A DNA stretch of 64,000 nt. Origin: Pontibacter indicus (GTDB lineage: Bacteria > Bacteroidota > Bacteroidia > Cytophagales > Hymenobacteraceae). A model generated the notes under the pieces. The model was not told where the DNA came from and did not search any database. It saw nothing but the letters and a program-made list of their open reading frames with translations. The stretch is taken from the NCBI RefSeq assembly GCF_900156345.1, contig NZ_FTPP01000001.1, positions 1,922,001-1,986,000 of the forward strand. Reading direction: 5' to 3'. The position numbers and the translations under genes are program-made. Shown here one piece after another: positions 46,589 through 54,473 of this stretch (positions within the stretch are counted from its first letter, which is position 1; every line of letters begins with the position of its first letter).

Positions 46589-47728
46589 TCATTTTAACCC
46601 CCGCACCGTCACGTAGCCTTTCTCGTTGCGGGCTCCCACCTTTACGATCTCCCGCTCAAACTTGCGCGGGTTGTTAATGATGTCATAAAAACTGTCCAGG
46701 TAGCTGAGCGACTGCCGCAGCCCAGTCTTGCTCAATGGCTCGCATTGCCGGTAGACCGCATAGATCGGCGTGCGGTATGAGTTAAAGGTATTGACCGTTT
46801 CGCGGTGCACGTTTTCCGGAAAACTGTACGCTCGGTACAGGCGCTGCTTCACCGATTTTATACCTAGCTCAGGCGGCGGCACAGCGTAAGGCGCGCCTAC
46901 TATACCTGCGTAGTCGAAGTCGAAGGGCACCGGAATGGACGGCGAAAGAGAGTCAGGGGCCAGCAGGTCAATGTTGTGACGGTAGGGCACCGACCAGTCG
47001 GTGTTGCCGATCATGTACTGGAAGAGCGCCAACCGGGCCATCGCGCGCTGCTCGGTCTGGTCCATCGTGATGTTCCTCTTTTCAGGTATGCGCTTCATGT
47101 TGGCGCGTTTGGTCAGTGTCTTGTCATCCTCAATCAGAAAGGCATAGCGCACTTTTTCTCTCCGGTCGCCGGTGCTGTCCTGGTACGTCACCTGGCACAG
47201 CCGTACCCGGTAGCTCTCTTCCGCCAGAATGTTGTATACCTTATACACCAGGTATTCCCGGAGCACATAGTCCTCCCCGATGCAGTGGGTTACCAGCTTT
47301 AATTTGTTCTGCCCCTCAAAGAGCGTACCTTTGGGCATTTCTTTCCGGATGAGGTTCAGCATAAGCGGCGGGAAACGGCAAACGTTGGCATCGCGACGGC
47401 GGTTTCCCCGCACCATCACCTTCAGCGGCACGTTCACCATAGCCCCTGTTTGGTCAGCATACGAGAGGGTGGCCGAGTGGTATTTCCTTTCATCGCCACG
47501 GTCTTTCAGCAGCCGCTGGTAATTGGCCACGAGGGTGAACTTCAGCAGTGAGTCTTCCGAAAAAAGGTCTTTCTGTTTTGCCTCCTGCCCTTCCTGGCGC
47601 GTTCCTAAACTGTAGAGATTGGCTGTGTATACCTGCGCTATACCTTGTGGCGGCAGGTATAGCAGTGCGACCCAAACAACCAGGTATAGCCGACACCAAA
47701 AGCCATCAATAAATCGGGAAGCTGCCAT
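46589..47728 (-). CDS. Exported protein, possible divergent CotH-like kinase fold
   Basis: A 379-residue protein with an N-terminal signal or anchor (LYLVVWVALLYLPPQGIA). The order of motifs recalls CotH-family atypical kinases: an RG segment (VMVRGNRRRDANVCRFP), a lysine strand (NKLKLVTHC), an arginine helix (DYVLREYLVYKVYNIL), RYAFLIEDDKTL, a helix ending in GNTDWSV with a following HNIDLL, and an acidic PFDFDYAGIVG. This mapping is my inference. It lies 83 bases after a phosphodiesterase gene on the same strand; no direct link is known. Confidence 0.6.
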   Translation of the reverse strand: MAASRFIDGFWCRLYLVVWVALLYLPPQGIAQVYTANLYSLGTRQEGQEAKQKDLFSEDSLLKFTLVANYQRLLKDRGDERKYHSATLSYADQTGAMVNVPLKVMVRGNRRRDANVCRFPPLMLNLIRKEMPKGTLFEGQNKLKLVTHCIGEDYVLREYLVYKVYNILAEESYRVRLCQVTYQDSTGDRREKVRYAFLIEDDKTLTKRANMKRIPEKRNITMDQTEQRAMARLALFQYMIGNTDWSVPYRHNIDLLAPDSLSPSIPVPFDFDYAGIVGAPYAVPPPELGIKSVKQRLYRAYSFPENVHRETVNTFNSYRTPIYAVYRQCEPLSKTGLRQSLSYLDSFYDIINNPRKFEREIVKVGARNEKGYVTVRGLK

Positions 47729-47811
47729 AGGACAGGATAATAAACGATGCAGCCCGTATCAACACAAATCAGATGTAAGCTATACCTCGAAAGCTCAACT
47801 CAGGTATGGCA

Positions 47812-48837
47812 TCAGGGCACTGGCGCGGTGCCCGCCGGCAGCCTGCGCAGGCTGCGACGCGTAAACAGTTCTTTCATCACCGTGCCCTGCGACTGCGGAA
47901 AAGCAATCCCCAGCATGGGCGCTACGGTTGCGGAGATATCCACCAGCGTATACCTGGTTTCCACAAAGCCGCCCTTCCGGAAGTCTGGCCCCAGCGCAAG
48001 CAGGCTGATGCGCCGACAGCCCTCGCAATCATCGCCGTGGTCAATCCAGCCGTTTTGCACAGAGTCCAGGTGCCGGCCATGGTCTGTGGTAATCAGCAGG
48101 GTTGTTTTTTTGCGGTAATGGCTGTCTTTCTGCAGGAAGTCCCAGAGTTGCTTTGCATAGCGGTCGCTGCGGGAGATGCCGCGCAGGTAGTACTCCCAGT
48201 TGCCCGCATGGGCATAGCCATCGGGCTCCATGAAGTTGATCAGCATCAGATTCGGCCGCTCAGTCTTCAGCACTTTCAGCACCTCAACCAGAGTGAGCGA
48301 GTCAGCCCGGTAGCCGCTGCCCGGTCCGCTGACGCCACAGTTGAGGGAGGGCAGCGCCTGGTCGTGCCAGTCGGGGTGCAGGGTGTTGCCCAGGATGTCT
48401 AGTTTATCTTTGCTCGACACGATCCAGGCGGCTGTGGCGGGCTTGCCCGTCTGCTTGCGCCATACCTGAAAGAAAGAAGGATTGGCGGGAAGTTCGGCGC
48501 CGTAGTTGTCGATGGCCTGGTTTATGCCTGTCGTGATGGCGGTATGGCCGGAGTTGGTGTAGGTATAGCCTTCGTTCCGGAAATTGTTGCAAAAGGTACC
48601 CTGCGGCACCATTTTCTGCGACATGTTCGGGATAACGCCCGGCACGGCTCCCCAGGTTTCAGAATAGCGCACACCGTCAATCACCAGGATGATCACATTC
48701 TCGGAGCGCAGGCCGCCGGCCCCTCCTCCTGCACCGGATGCAGCGCAGGAACTGAGCAGCCCCGTAACGGACAGGATCAGCATCGTTTGTTGCCAACCTA
48801 CCTGCCACCGCTTCAAAAAACCCAGGGGTGCGTCCAT
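47812..48837 (-). CDS. Alkaline-phosphatase-superfamily hydrolase, lipoprotein
   Basis: A 341-residue lipoprotein (lipobox LLSSCA) followed by a Gly/Ala linker and a sulfatase/phosphodiesterase core. Metal and nucleophile segments: ILVIDGVRYSETWG (Asp), YTNSGHTAITTG (Thr/Ser nucleophile), MEPDGYAH (Asp, His), LLITTDHGRH (Asp-His) and DHGDDCEGC. The substrate is unknown; phosphodiesters or phosphonates are possible. ATG at 48837 is chosen over a GTG three codons earlier. Confidence 0.83.
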   Translation of the reverse strand: MDAPLGFLKRWQVGWQQTMLILSVTGLLSSCAASGAGGGAGGLRSENVIILVIDGVRYSETWGAVPGVIPNMSQKMVPQGTFCNNFRNEGYTYTNSGHTAITTGINQAIDNYGAELPANPSFFQVWRKQTGKPATAAWIVSSKDKLDILGNTLHPDWHDQALPSLNCGVSGPGSGYRADSLTLVEVLKVLKTERPNLMLINFMEPDGYAHAGNWEYYLRGISRSDRYAKQLWDFLQKDSHYRKKTTLLITTDHGRHLDSVQNGWIDHGDDCEGCRRISLLALGPDFRKGGFVETRYTLVDISATVAPMLGIAFPQSQGTVMKELFTRRSLRRLPAGTAPVP

Positions 48838-48998
48838 ACCTGACACAAGTAAAAGAACAGATAATCCTATACCTTAGGTATACGAATCCCACAAAAGTTC
48901 AGGCAAGCCGCCGGGGTAATCGGATAGTTTCAAAAAACCCGGCTGAATAATTTGCGTTTACGCTCAAGAATACGCTACTTGCCAACATCAAAAGACAA
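48838..48998. other. Upstream part of the phenylalanine-hydroxylase leader region
   Basis: About 160 bases between divergent genes. It has CTATACCT (48869) and an AGGTATAC variant. TTTG (48951-48954) followed by TACTTG (48976) and an alternative TAATTTG (48948) are incomplete promoter candidates; none fits the consensus exactly. Confidence 0.4.
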
Positions 48999-49172
48999 AT
49001 GCATACACCAGCAGCCATAGCGACCCTCTCATTGCCTTTGCCACTCGGCACTGTGCTGCTGCATGCTGTTTCCGCTGATTGCTATCGCGCCGCTTATTAT
49101 TGCTACGGTTATTATTACCGCTGCTCTACTGCGCTCTCTCAGGCAATCAGGCGACTCATAAACCGCACCTAA
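48999..49172 (+). CDS. Tyrosine-rich leader peptide upstream of phenylalanine hydroxylase
   Basis: A 57-codon open frame from ATG 48999 to TAA 49170-49172. Codons 29-40 read YRAAYYCYGYYY: seven tyrosine codons in twelve positions (TAT at 49083, 49095, 49098, 49110, 49113; TAC at 49104 and 49116). A terminator-like hairpin follows 44 bases after the stop, and phhA, whose product makes tyrosine, starts 39 bases after that. The layout is that of an amino-acid attenuator in which ribosome stalling at Tyr codons would favour readthrough. The first 28 codons look nondescript, so initiation could also occur internally. Expression is unproven. Confidence 0.6.
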   Translation: MHTPAAIATLSLPLPLGTVLLHAVSADCYRAAYYCYGYYYRCSTALSQAIRRLINRT

Positions 49173-49215
49173 ACAGGAAAAACCCACCACGGCATACCTG
49201 AACTGATACAACTGA

Positions 49216-49240
49216 AGCAGAGCGAAAGCTCTGCTTTTTT
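49216..49240 (+). promoter_or_regulatory. Putative attenuator terminator before phhA
   Basis: AGCAGAGC (49216-49223), GAAA tetraloop, GCTCTGCT (49228-49235), then six or more T. No plus-strand gene ends upstream except the Tyr-rich frame, so a terminator here makes sense only as a regulatory one. CGCTCT plus CAG at 49132-49142 can pair with the left arm region CTGAAGCAGAGCG (with an internal loop), a weak antiterminator candidate. Confidence 0.65.
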
Positions 49241-49278
49241 CATTTATACCTATCCCGAAAATTTTAAAAACAATTGAT

Positions 49279-50037
49279 ATGACAGCCATGAACCTGACAC
49301 AGAACTACAGCAGCTACACATCCGAGAACCACCAGGTATGGGCCATCCTCTACGACCGCCAGGTGCGCAACCTACCCGGCAAGGCTATACCTGAGTTTAT
49401 GAAAGGACTTGAGAAAGTAGGCTTCAGCCGCGAGCGTATACCTGATTTTAATGAAATCAACCAAAAATTAAAGCCCCTGACAGGTTTTGAGGTGGTAGCA
49501 GCGCCAGGCATTGTCGACGATGCCCTGTTCTTTCAACTAATTGCCAACAAACAGTTTCCGGCCACAGTGTGGGTGCGACGCATGGACCAGCTCGATTACC
49601 TGGAGGAGCCCGACATGTTCCACGACGTATTCGGCCACGTGCCCCTGCTCACCATCCCCGTGTACTGCGAGTTCCTGGCCAAGCTCTCCGAACTGGCCCT
49701 CACCCACCTCGACCGCCCTGACATCATCGACCGCCTCACGCGCATTTACTGGTACACTATCGAGTTCGGTCTGTTTCGCAAGCCGGGTCAGCAGGCCCAG
49801 ATTTACGGAGCCGGCATCCTTTCGTCTGTTGGTGAGAGCAACCTGTCCGTATCTGACGAGAGCGTGAAACTGGACTTTGATGTGAGCCACATTTTGGACA
49901 CGCCATACATTAAGGAGACGTTCCAAAGCCAGTACTTCTGCATCCAGAGCTTTGAGCAATTGCTCGAGAGCCTGCCAGCCTTGGAAGAAGCCCTGCAGAA
50001 ACTGCGCACCGAAGATGCGCTGGCCACTTCCCTATAG
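49279..50037 (+). CDS. phhA: Phenylalanine 4-hydroxylase
   Basis: Iron- and pterin-dependent enzyme converting phenylalanine to tyrosine. The protein has 252 residues, the bacterial single-domain size with no regulatory ACT domain. The catalytic block is clear: FHDVFGHVPLL gives the two iron histidines and YWYTIEFGL the glutamate; AGAGILSS-like GAGILSSVGE follows. It stands alone behind a Tyr-rich leader and hairpin, and is followed by a strong terminator. No pterin dehydratase gene is adjacent. Confidence 0.95.
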   Translation: MTAMNLTQNYSSYTSENHQVWAILYDRQVRNLPGKAIPEFMKGLEKVGFSRERIPDFNEINQKLKPLTGFEVVAAPGIVDDALFFQLIANKQFPATVWVRRMDQLDYLEEPDMFHDVFGHVPLLTIPVYCEFLAKLSELALTHLDRPDIIDRLTRIYWYTIEFGLFRKPGQQAQIYGAGILSSVGESNLSVSDESVKLDFDVSHILDTPYIKETFQSQYFCIQSFEQLLESLPALEEALQKLRTEDALATSL

Positions 50038-50046
50038 CCCCTAAAT

Positions 50047-50098
50047 AGAATCCGCCTGCGGCAGATGGTTTATACCTAACGCAGGCGGATTCTTTTTG
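50047..50098 (+). terminator. Terminator after phhA
   Basis: AGAATCCGCCTGCG (50047-50060) and CGCAGGCGGATTCT (50080-50093) form a perfect 14-bp stem followed by TTTTT. The facing gene ends at 50113. Confidence 0.9.
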
Positions 50099-50112
50099 CT
50101 ATACCTGTAAGA

Positions 50113-50784
50113 TTAGTGCGTGAGTTCGTGGCTGATCATGAAACCAAGTTTACGTGGTTTCGACAGCTGGGAGTTTTCGAGTTTCTGCTTGTAGGTGATG
50201 CGTTCGATGTCCGAGACATCCTGCCCCATCAGGTCGTTGTTCACGGCCGCGATCATGGCGCTTTCCACGATCAGGCGCAGCATGTCGTCGCTAATGACGT
50301 TGCGGGCGATGCGGTCGTAGTGCAGGTCCATCTGCTTCACCCCTTCTATCACAAAGTGGTTTTCAATGTTGATTAGCATGCGGCCCACCAGGTAACCCGG
50401 GTCGTCGAGGCGGTTGTACTTGATGGTGTCGGCCATGAAGTTGTAGGCCATGATGTGCCCGAAAAAGCGGCGCCGGAAGTCCTCGTCCACGTATTCGTTG
50501 CGCATGATCTCGTAATCGTCAGGAAAGGTGATAATGTTGGAGTGCATCACAAAGACAAGCAGGTCGCCTGAGAATTTGATCTGGAACTCCAAATCGCTGA
50601 TGGCCTTGTACTCGATCACCACATCGGCATTGTGCGCCGTGATCCGGTTAGTCAGATCCTCCACAATTTCCTGCGAAATTTCCTTCATGCGTGTAAAGGC
50701 CTGATACGTATTGCGGTAGATCGCCTGCTTGGTAACTGACTTTTGCTGTAAGCCTTGTATTATATCGTCGAGTCTATCTTTCAT
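50113..50784 (-). CDS. Conserved-looking protein of unknown function
   Basis: A soluble, mostly helical 223-residue protein. It opens with a helical region (MKDRLDDIIQGLQQ ... AFTRMKEISQEIVEDL), then a mixed segment (VVIEYKAISDLEFQIKFSGDLLVFVMHSNIITFP), a Tyr/Asn-rich helix (FFGHIMAYNFMADTIKYNRL) and a helix with acidic residues (MLRLIVESAMIAAVNNDLMGQ). No signal, membrane helix, cysteine or known motif was seen. I do not recognise the family. Codon use and length support a real gene. Confidence 0.8.
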   Translation of the reverse strand: MKDRLDDIIQGLQQKSVTKQAIYRNTYQAFTRMKEISQEIVEDLTNRITAHNADVVIEYKAISDLEFQIKFSGDLLVFVMHSNIITFPDDYEIMRNEYVDEDFRRRFFGHIMAYNFMADTIKYNRLDDPGYLVGRMLINIENHFVIEGVKQMDLHYDRIARNVISDDMLRLIVESAMIAAVNNDLMGQDVSDIERITYKQKLENSQLSKPRKLGFMISHELTH

Positions 50785-50857
50785 CGTTGCGTTATTTTTC
50801 GGGTGCTGTATTTTTTACTCTAATCCACCAGAAATAGTTATTTACCCAATGCCGGAA

Positions 50858-50877
50858 GCTATACCTGCAGGTATAGC
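50858..50877. repeat. Perfect 20-bp palindrome made of two inverted octamers
   Basis: GCTATACCTG joined to CAGGTATAGC, abutting the stop codon of the CoA-transferase gene. It lacks a T-run, so it is not a standard terminator. Confidence 0.9.
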
Positions 50878-52047
50878 CTAATGCTCCGAAGCAGGTCCGC
50901 TGGCGGGATCTGTGAGCATGTCCAGTATCTGAGCCTGGTGCTGCCCAAAGGTTGGTGGGGGTGTCATGGTATCAACGCCTGTGCCTTCCATCACAAACGC
51001 CACCTGCCGGATGCCGCTCGGTCCATGAGGCTGGGTGAGCAGCATACGCCTGGCTTGCGGCTGTTCAAATACTTCAGGAACACTATTGACGGCGCCGGCC
51101 GGCACATGCAGCCTGTGCAATTCCGCCAGCAGACGTTGGCGCTCATGCTGGCTGATCAGCTTCTCCAGTTGCTCATTCACCGCCTCCCGGTACCGCACCC
51201 GTGCGCTGTTGGTGGCAAACTCGGGTCTCTCGGCCAATAAGGGATCCCCCAGCGCTTGGCACAGGCGCCTGAACTGCCGGTCGTCGCCGATGGCGAGCAC
51301 CAGCGGCAGACCGTCCTTACAGGTATAGACACGCCCATAAGGCACAATGTTGGGGTGTTCAGAGCCCATGCGCTGCGGATTGTGCCCCGCCACCAGGTAG
51401 TTCGTGCCCTGGTTGGCCAGCGCCGACACGGCCGCATCAAAAAGCGAGACCTGCACATAGCTCCCCTTTCCGGAGCGTTCTCGCTGCAATAGCGCTGTCA
51501 GGATGCCTTCTTTCAGTTGGTGCGCCGCCAGCACGTCTATCAGCGCCACGGGCATTTTGGTGGGTGGTCCGTCCGTAGATCCATTTAGAAACATAAACCC
51601 ACTTTCAGCTTGAATAACGGCATCGTAGCCGGCCCGCTCATCCTCCGGTCCATAGCCTGTAATGTGCCCGTAGATCAGACGTGGATTCAGTTGGGTCAAT
51701 GTGCGGTAGTCTACCTGCAACTTCTCGGCGTCGCCGGGTTTGTAGCTGGCGATGACCAGATCGGCTTTGGCCGCTAACTGGTGCACCACCTCCAGCGCCT
51801 GCGGCTGTGTAATGTCGAGCCCGATCGAGCGCTTGCCCCAGTTGGCGGCCGAAAAGTAAGCGGACACGCCTTGGTTTCCCTGTTCACCGAACAGTTTCCA
51901 GTTGCGGGTTACGTCGCCGCCGGTTACCGCATTTTCCAGCTTCACCACCGTGGCGCCCAGCTCTGCAAAAAACTGTCCCACGCTGGGTCCTGCCAGCACA
52001 CTGGCCAGCTCGAGCACCAGCATCTCTTTAAAAACAGGTTGTGCCAT
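50878..52047 (-). CDS. CoA-transferase family III (CaiB/BaiF-like)
   Basis: A 389-residue enzyme exchanging CoA between carboxylic acids. The N-terminal VLELASVLAGPSVGQFFAELGATVVKLE motif, the catalytic aspartate in GYGPEDERAGYDAVIQAESG, and MPVALIDVLAAHQLKEGILTALLQRE are all typical. No fatty-acid or carnitine genes adjoin it, so the substrate is open. Confidence 0.92.
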   Translation of the reverse strand: MAQPVFKEMLVLELASVLAGPSVGQFFAELGATVVKLENAVTGGDVTRNWKLFGEQGNQGVSAYFSAANWGKRSIGLDITQPQALEVVHQLAAKADLVIASYKPGDAEKLQVDYRTLTQLNPRLIYGHITGYGPEDERAGYDAVIQAESGFMFLNGSTDGPPTKMPVALIDVLAAHQLKEGILTALLQRERSGKGSYVQVSLFDAAVSALANQGTNYLVAGHNPQRMGSEHPNIVPYGRVYTCKDGLPLVLAIGDDRQFRRLCQALGDPLLAERPEFATNSARVRYREAVNEQLEKLISQHERQRLLAELHRLHVPAGAVNSVPEVFEQPQARRMLLTQPHGPSGIRQVAFVMEGTGVDTMTPPPTFGQHQAQILDMLTDPASGPASEH

Positions 52048-52120
52048 CGTTTTCAGGTATAAGGTATAGCTTACAGATTTGTCCTGCCTGCCGACCTGTT
52101 GGCAAAGCTATCGAAAAGGA

Positions 52121-52154
52121 CATAAAAAAAGCAGCCCTTCCTAAGAAGAGCTGC
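52121..52154 (-). terminator. Minus-strand terminator upstream of the CoA-transferase gene
   Basis: On the minus strand GCAGCTCTTC, TTAG loop, GAAGGGCTGC (one G.U), followed by TTTTTTT. Nothing annotated ends here except the short frame at 52204-52287, so it points to a small transcript. Confidence 0.75.
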
Positions 52155-52203
52155 CAGTATGTTTTCGCTATGTATAGTAAAGGATTCCGATCAGGAGGGT
52201 TTG

Positions 52204-52287
52204 CTACATCAAAATAAATATAGCATTAATAATATTAACACCCAGTAGAAGATAGAAATTCGGCGATTCTTGTATAGCTTTTTTCAT
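52204..52287 (-). CDS. Possible 27-residue small membrane peptide
   Basis: ATG at 52287, stop TAG at 52206-52204. The peptide starts MKKAIQESPNFY, followed by a 14-residue uncharged stretch rich in Leu, Ile and Val that can span most of a membrane. An A-rich AAAATAAAA precedes the ATG, as at many starts in this phylum, and a terminator lies 50 bases after the stop. No neighbour shares its strand within 150 bases downstream except the CoA-transferase. It may equally be a chance frame in AT-rich DNA or part of a small RNA. Confidence 0.4.
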   Translation of the reverse strand: MKKAIQESPNFYLLLGVNIINAIFILM

Positions 52288-52709
52288 TTTTATTTTAAAT
52301 AAATCTGTCTTTTATATGTTTTAAGATGATTGTTTATATCACTTTGGGCTTGTTTACGCCGCCTTTAAACAAATGTTTCGGCGTTAATATAAAAAAATCT
52401 ATGTAATTAAAACTAAATATTATTTAAGTACTATAAATAAAAAATGTATTCTTGATTTTCGTTCTATTTTAAAGCATTTTATCTATATAGCGATTTTTTA
52501 ATGCTTTGAACTTTTTGAATGCCATGTCAAGTTTATAGATATATAGTTATATTCTTGACTGATTGATGATGCAATATTAATATAATTTTCAATATAAATA
52601 ACATCAACTTTTAAATTTTTCTCAAATAAGGTATAAAAATCGTATCTTTACCCCTATAAATGCGGTTTAGAGGCCGCTAGGCCATAAAAATAATTTTAAA
52701 AAGATAACT
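52288..52709. other. AT-rich region upstream of the DEAD-box helicase gene
   Basis: 420 very AT-rich bases. An interrupted hairpin (ACGCCG 52356-52361 with CGGCGT 52379-52384, inner AAAC/GTTT) is the only clear structure. TATCTTTA (52643-52650) is a one-base variant of the -7 consensus and would give a helicase leader of about 50-60 bases. No octamer occurs between about 52075 and 53375. Confidence 0.5.
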
Positions 52710-54203
52710 TTGGATTTTCGTTCATTCAACCTTCACGAAGACGTGATCACCGGAATCGAGTCGATGGGCTACAACACCCCGACCCCGGTACAGCAACAGG
52801 CTATTCCGCTCATACTGGAGCAAAAAGACATCATCGCCTGCGCCCAAACGGGTACAGGCAAAACAGCCGCCTACCTGCTGCCGCTGATTGATCGTATCTC
52901 ACATGCCAATTTCGGTTTCACCAGCACGCTTATTCTGGTTCCGACCCGCGAACTGGCCAAGCAGATAGATGAGCAGGTGGAAGGCCTGGGCTATTTCGCG
53001 CCGGTGAGCTCCATTGCCATTTACGGCGGCAGCAAAGGCGACGAGTGGGAGCAGCAGAAGCGTGCCCTCACCAGCGGCGCCGACATCATCATCGCCACGC
53101 CCGGCCGCCTGATGTCGCACATGGCACTGGGCTATGTAAAGCTCGACCAACTGAAGTACCTGGTGCTCGACGAGGCCGACAAGATGCTGGACATGGGCTT
53201 CATGGATGACATCCTGAAGATTGTGCGTGCCCTACCTGCAGAGCGCCAGACGCTCCTCTTCTCGGCCACCATGCCGAAGAAAATACGCGACCTGGCGCAG
53301 CAGATCCTGCAGCAGCCTGCCGAAATCAACCTGGCCATCTCCAAGCCTGCCGAGGGGATAGACCAGCGCCTATACCTGACCTACGACAACCAGAAGCTTC
53401 CTTTGCTGGAGCATCTGATCCGGGAACTGGAAGTGCAGAACATGATCATCTTCACGTCCCGCAAGTCGAATGTGAACCAGATCGTGCGCTCGCTGCGCAA
53501 AATGGGTTTTGAGGCCGAGGGCATTATGTCGGACCTGACGCAGGAGGAGCGCGAGAAGGCACTGCAGGGCTTTAAGAACAGAAAATACAAAATACTGGTA
53601 GCCACTGACATTCTCTCCCGAGGGATTGACATTGACAGCCTGAGCCATGTGCTGAACTTCGACATGCCGCAGGATGCCGAGGATTATGTACACCGCGTGG
53701 GCCGTACGGCTCGTGCCGCCTCTACAGGTATGGCGATCACCTTCGTGAACGAGAACGATATGTACCGCGTGCACAAAGTGGAGCGCCTGATTGAGCGCGA
53801 ACTGCCAAAGCTTCCACTTCCGGAGGGCTTTGGTCCGGCACCGGTCTTCGACCCGACCCGCCGTGATTTCGGTCGGGGCGGCAAGGGCGGTGGAAGAACC
53901 GGCGGAGCGAGACAAGGCGGCAGACAGCGTGCAGGCGCAGGTGGCGGCCGAGATCGCAACCGACGCAGAGGGCCAAAGCCGGAAGGCACTGCTCCACACC
54001 CTGACGGAAACAGCCGACCTGTAAAGGCAGCCAACCCGCAACACAGGGCAGAGCAAGGTGCTCCAAGAGTAGAGGGGCAGGAAGGCAGCCAGAAACCGAA
54101 CCGCAACCGCAACAAGAACCGAAACCGGAATCGCAGTAAGAACAAGCCGGGCAATGCAAACCCGCAAAACAGCAACCCGCCGGTTCCACAAGACAATAAT
54201 TAA
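52710..54203 (+). CDS. DEAD-box RNA helicase (RhlE-like) with long basic tail
   Basis: A 497-residue ATP-dependent RNA helicase. All core motifs are visible: Q motif (TPTPVQQQ-like TPVQQQAIP), AQTGTGKT, PTRELA, TPGRL, VLDEADKML, FSATM, and HRVGRTARA. Residues about 390-497 form a low-complexity Gly/Arg/Asn tail (GRGGKGGGRTGG, NRNRNKNRNRNR) that probably binds RNA. The start is TTG at 52710, just after AAAAAGATAAC. The AT-rich leader suggests cold or translational control, which is inferred. Confidence 0.94.
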   Translation: MDFRSFNLHEDVITGIESMGYNTPTPVQQQAIPLILEQKDIIACAQTGTGKTAAYLLPLIDRISHANFGFTSTLILVPTRELAKQIDEQVEGLGYFAPVSSIAIYGGSKGDEWEQQKRALTSGADIIIATPGRLMSHMALGYVKLDQLKYLVLDEADKMLDMGFMDDILKIVRALPAERQTLLFSATMPKKIRDLAQQILQQPAEINLAISKPAEGIDQRLYLTYDNQKLPLLEHLIRELEVQNMIIFTSRKSNVNQIVRSLRKMGFEAEGIMSDLTQEEREKALQGFKNRKYKILVATDILSRGIDIDSLSHVLNFDMPQDAEDYVHRVGRTARAASTGMAITFVNENDMYRVHKVERLIERELPKLPLPEGFGPAPVFDPTRRDFGRGGKGGGRTGGARQGGRQRAGAGGGRDRNRRRGPKPEGTAPHPDGNSRPVKAANPQHRAEQGAPRVEGQEGSQKPNRNRNKNRNRNRSKNKPGNANPQNSNPPVPQDNN

Positions 54204-54206
54204 ACG

Positions 54207-54239
54207 AAAAAAGCCACTCCTACCAGAGTGGCTTTTTTT
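54207..54239 (+). terminator. Terminator after the helicase gene
   Basis: AAAAAAGCCACTC, loop CTACCA, GAGTGGCTTTTTTT: a stem of at least 9 bp with perfect T-run, 4 bases after the stop. Confidence 0.92.
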
Positions 54240-54473
54240 ATTGCCAGGTATAGCCATTACGCAGTTCTGCCTAGCTCAACTCTACCTTTCGTCTAGAAAA
54301 AAAGGAGTTTCATATAATATTTATTCCGTTATATATAATATTTACTATCTTTCTCTTCGTTATTGATTCAACCCCCTGCTCCAATGGTCGGTTCCGGCTA
54401 ATGCAATGGTAGAGGCAAGGCTTTCCAGCCTGTTGGTAACTGATCGTGTCATTCTAAACATCTTTACTACAAC

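Noticed and set aside
49029-49289. 86-codon minus-strand frame opposite the phhA leader
   Set aside because: It is antisense to the Tyr-rich leader and overlaps the phhA start; no motif, and the plus-strand reading explains the region better.
52326-52406. 26-codon plus-strand frame in the AT-rich region
   Set aside because: Contains the interrupted hairpin, has mixed composition and no terminator or promoter on that strand.
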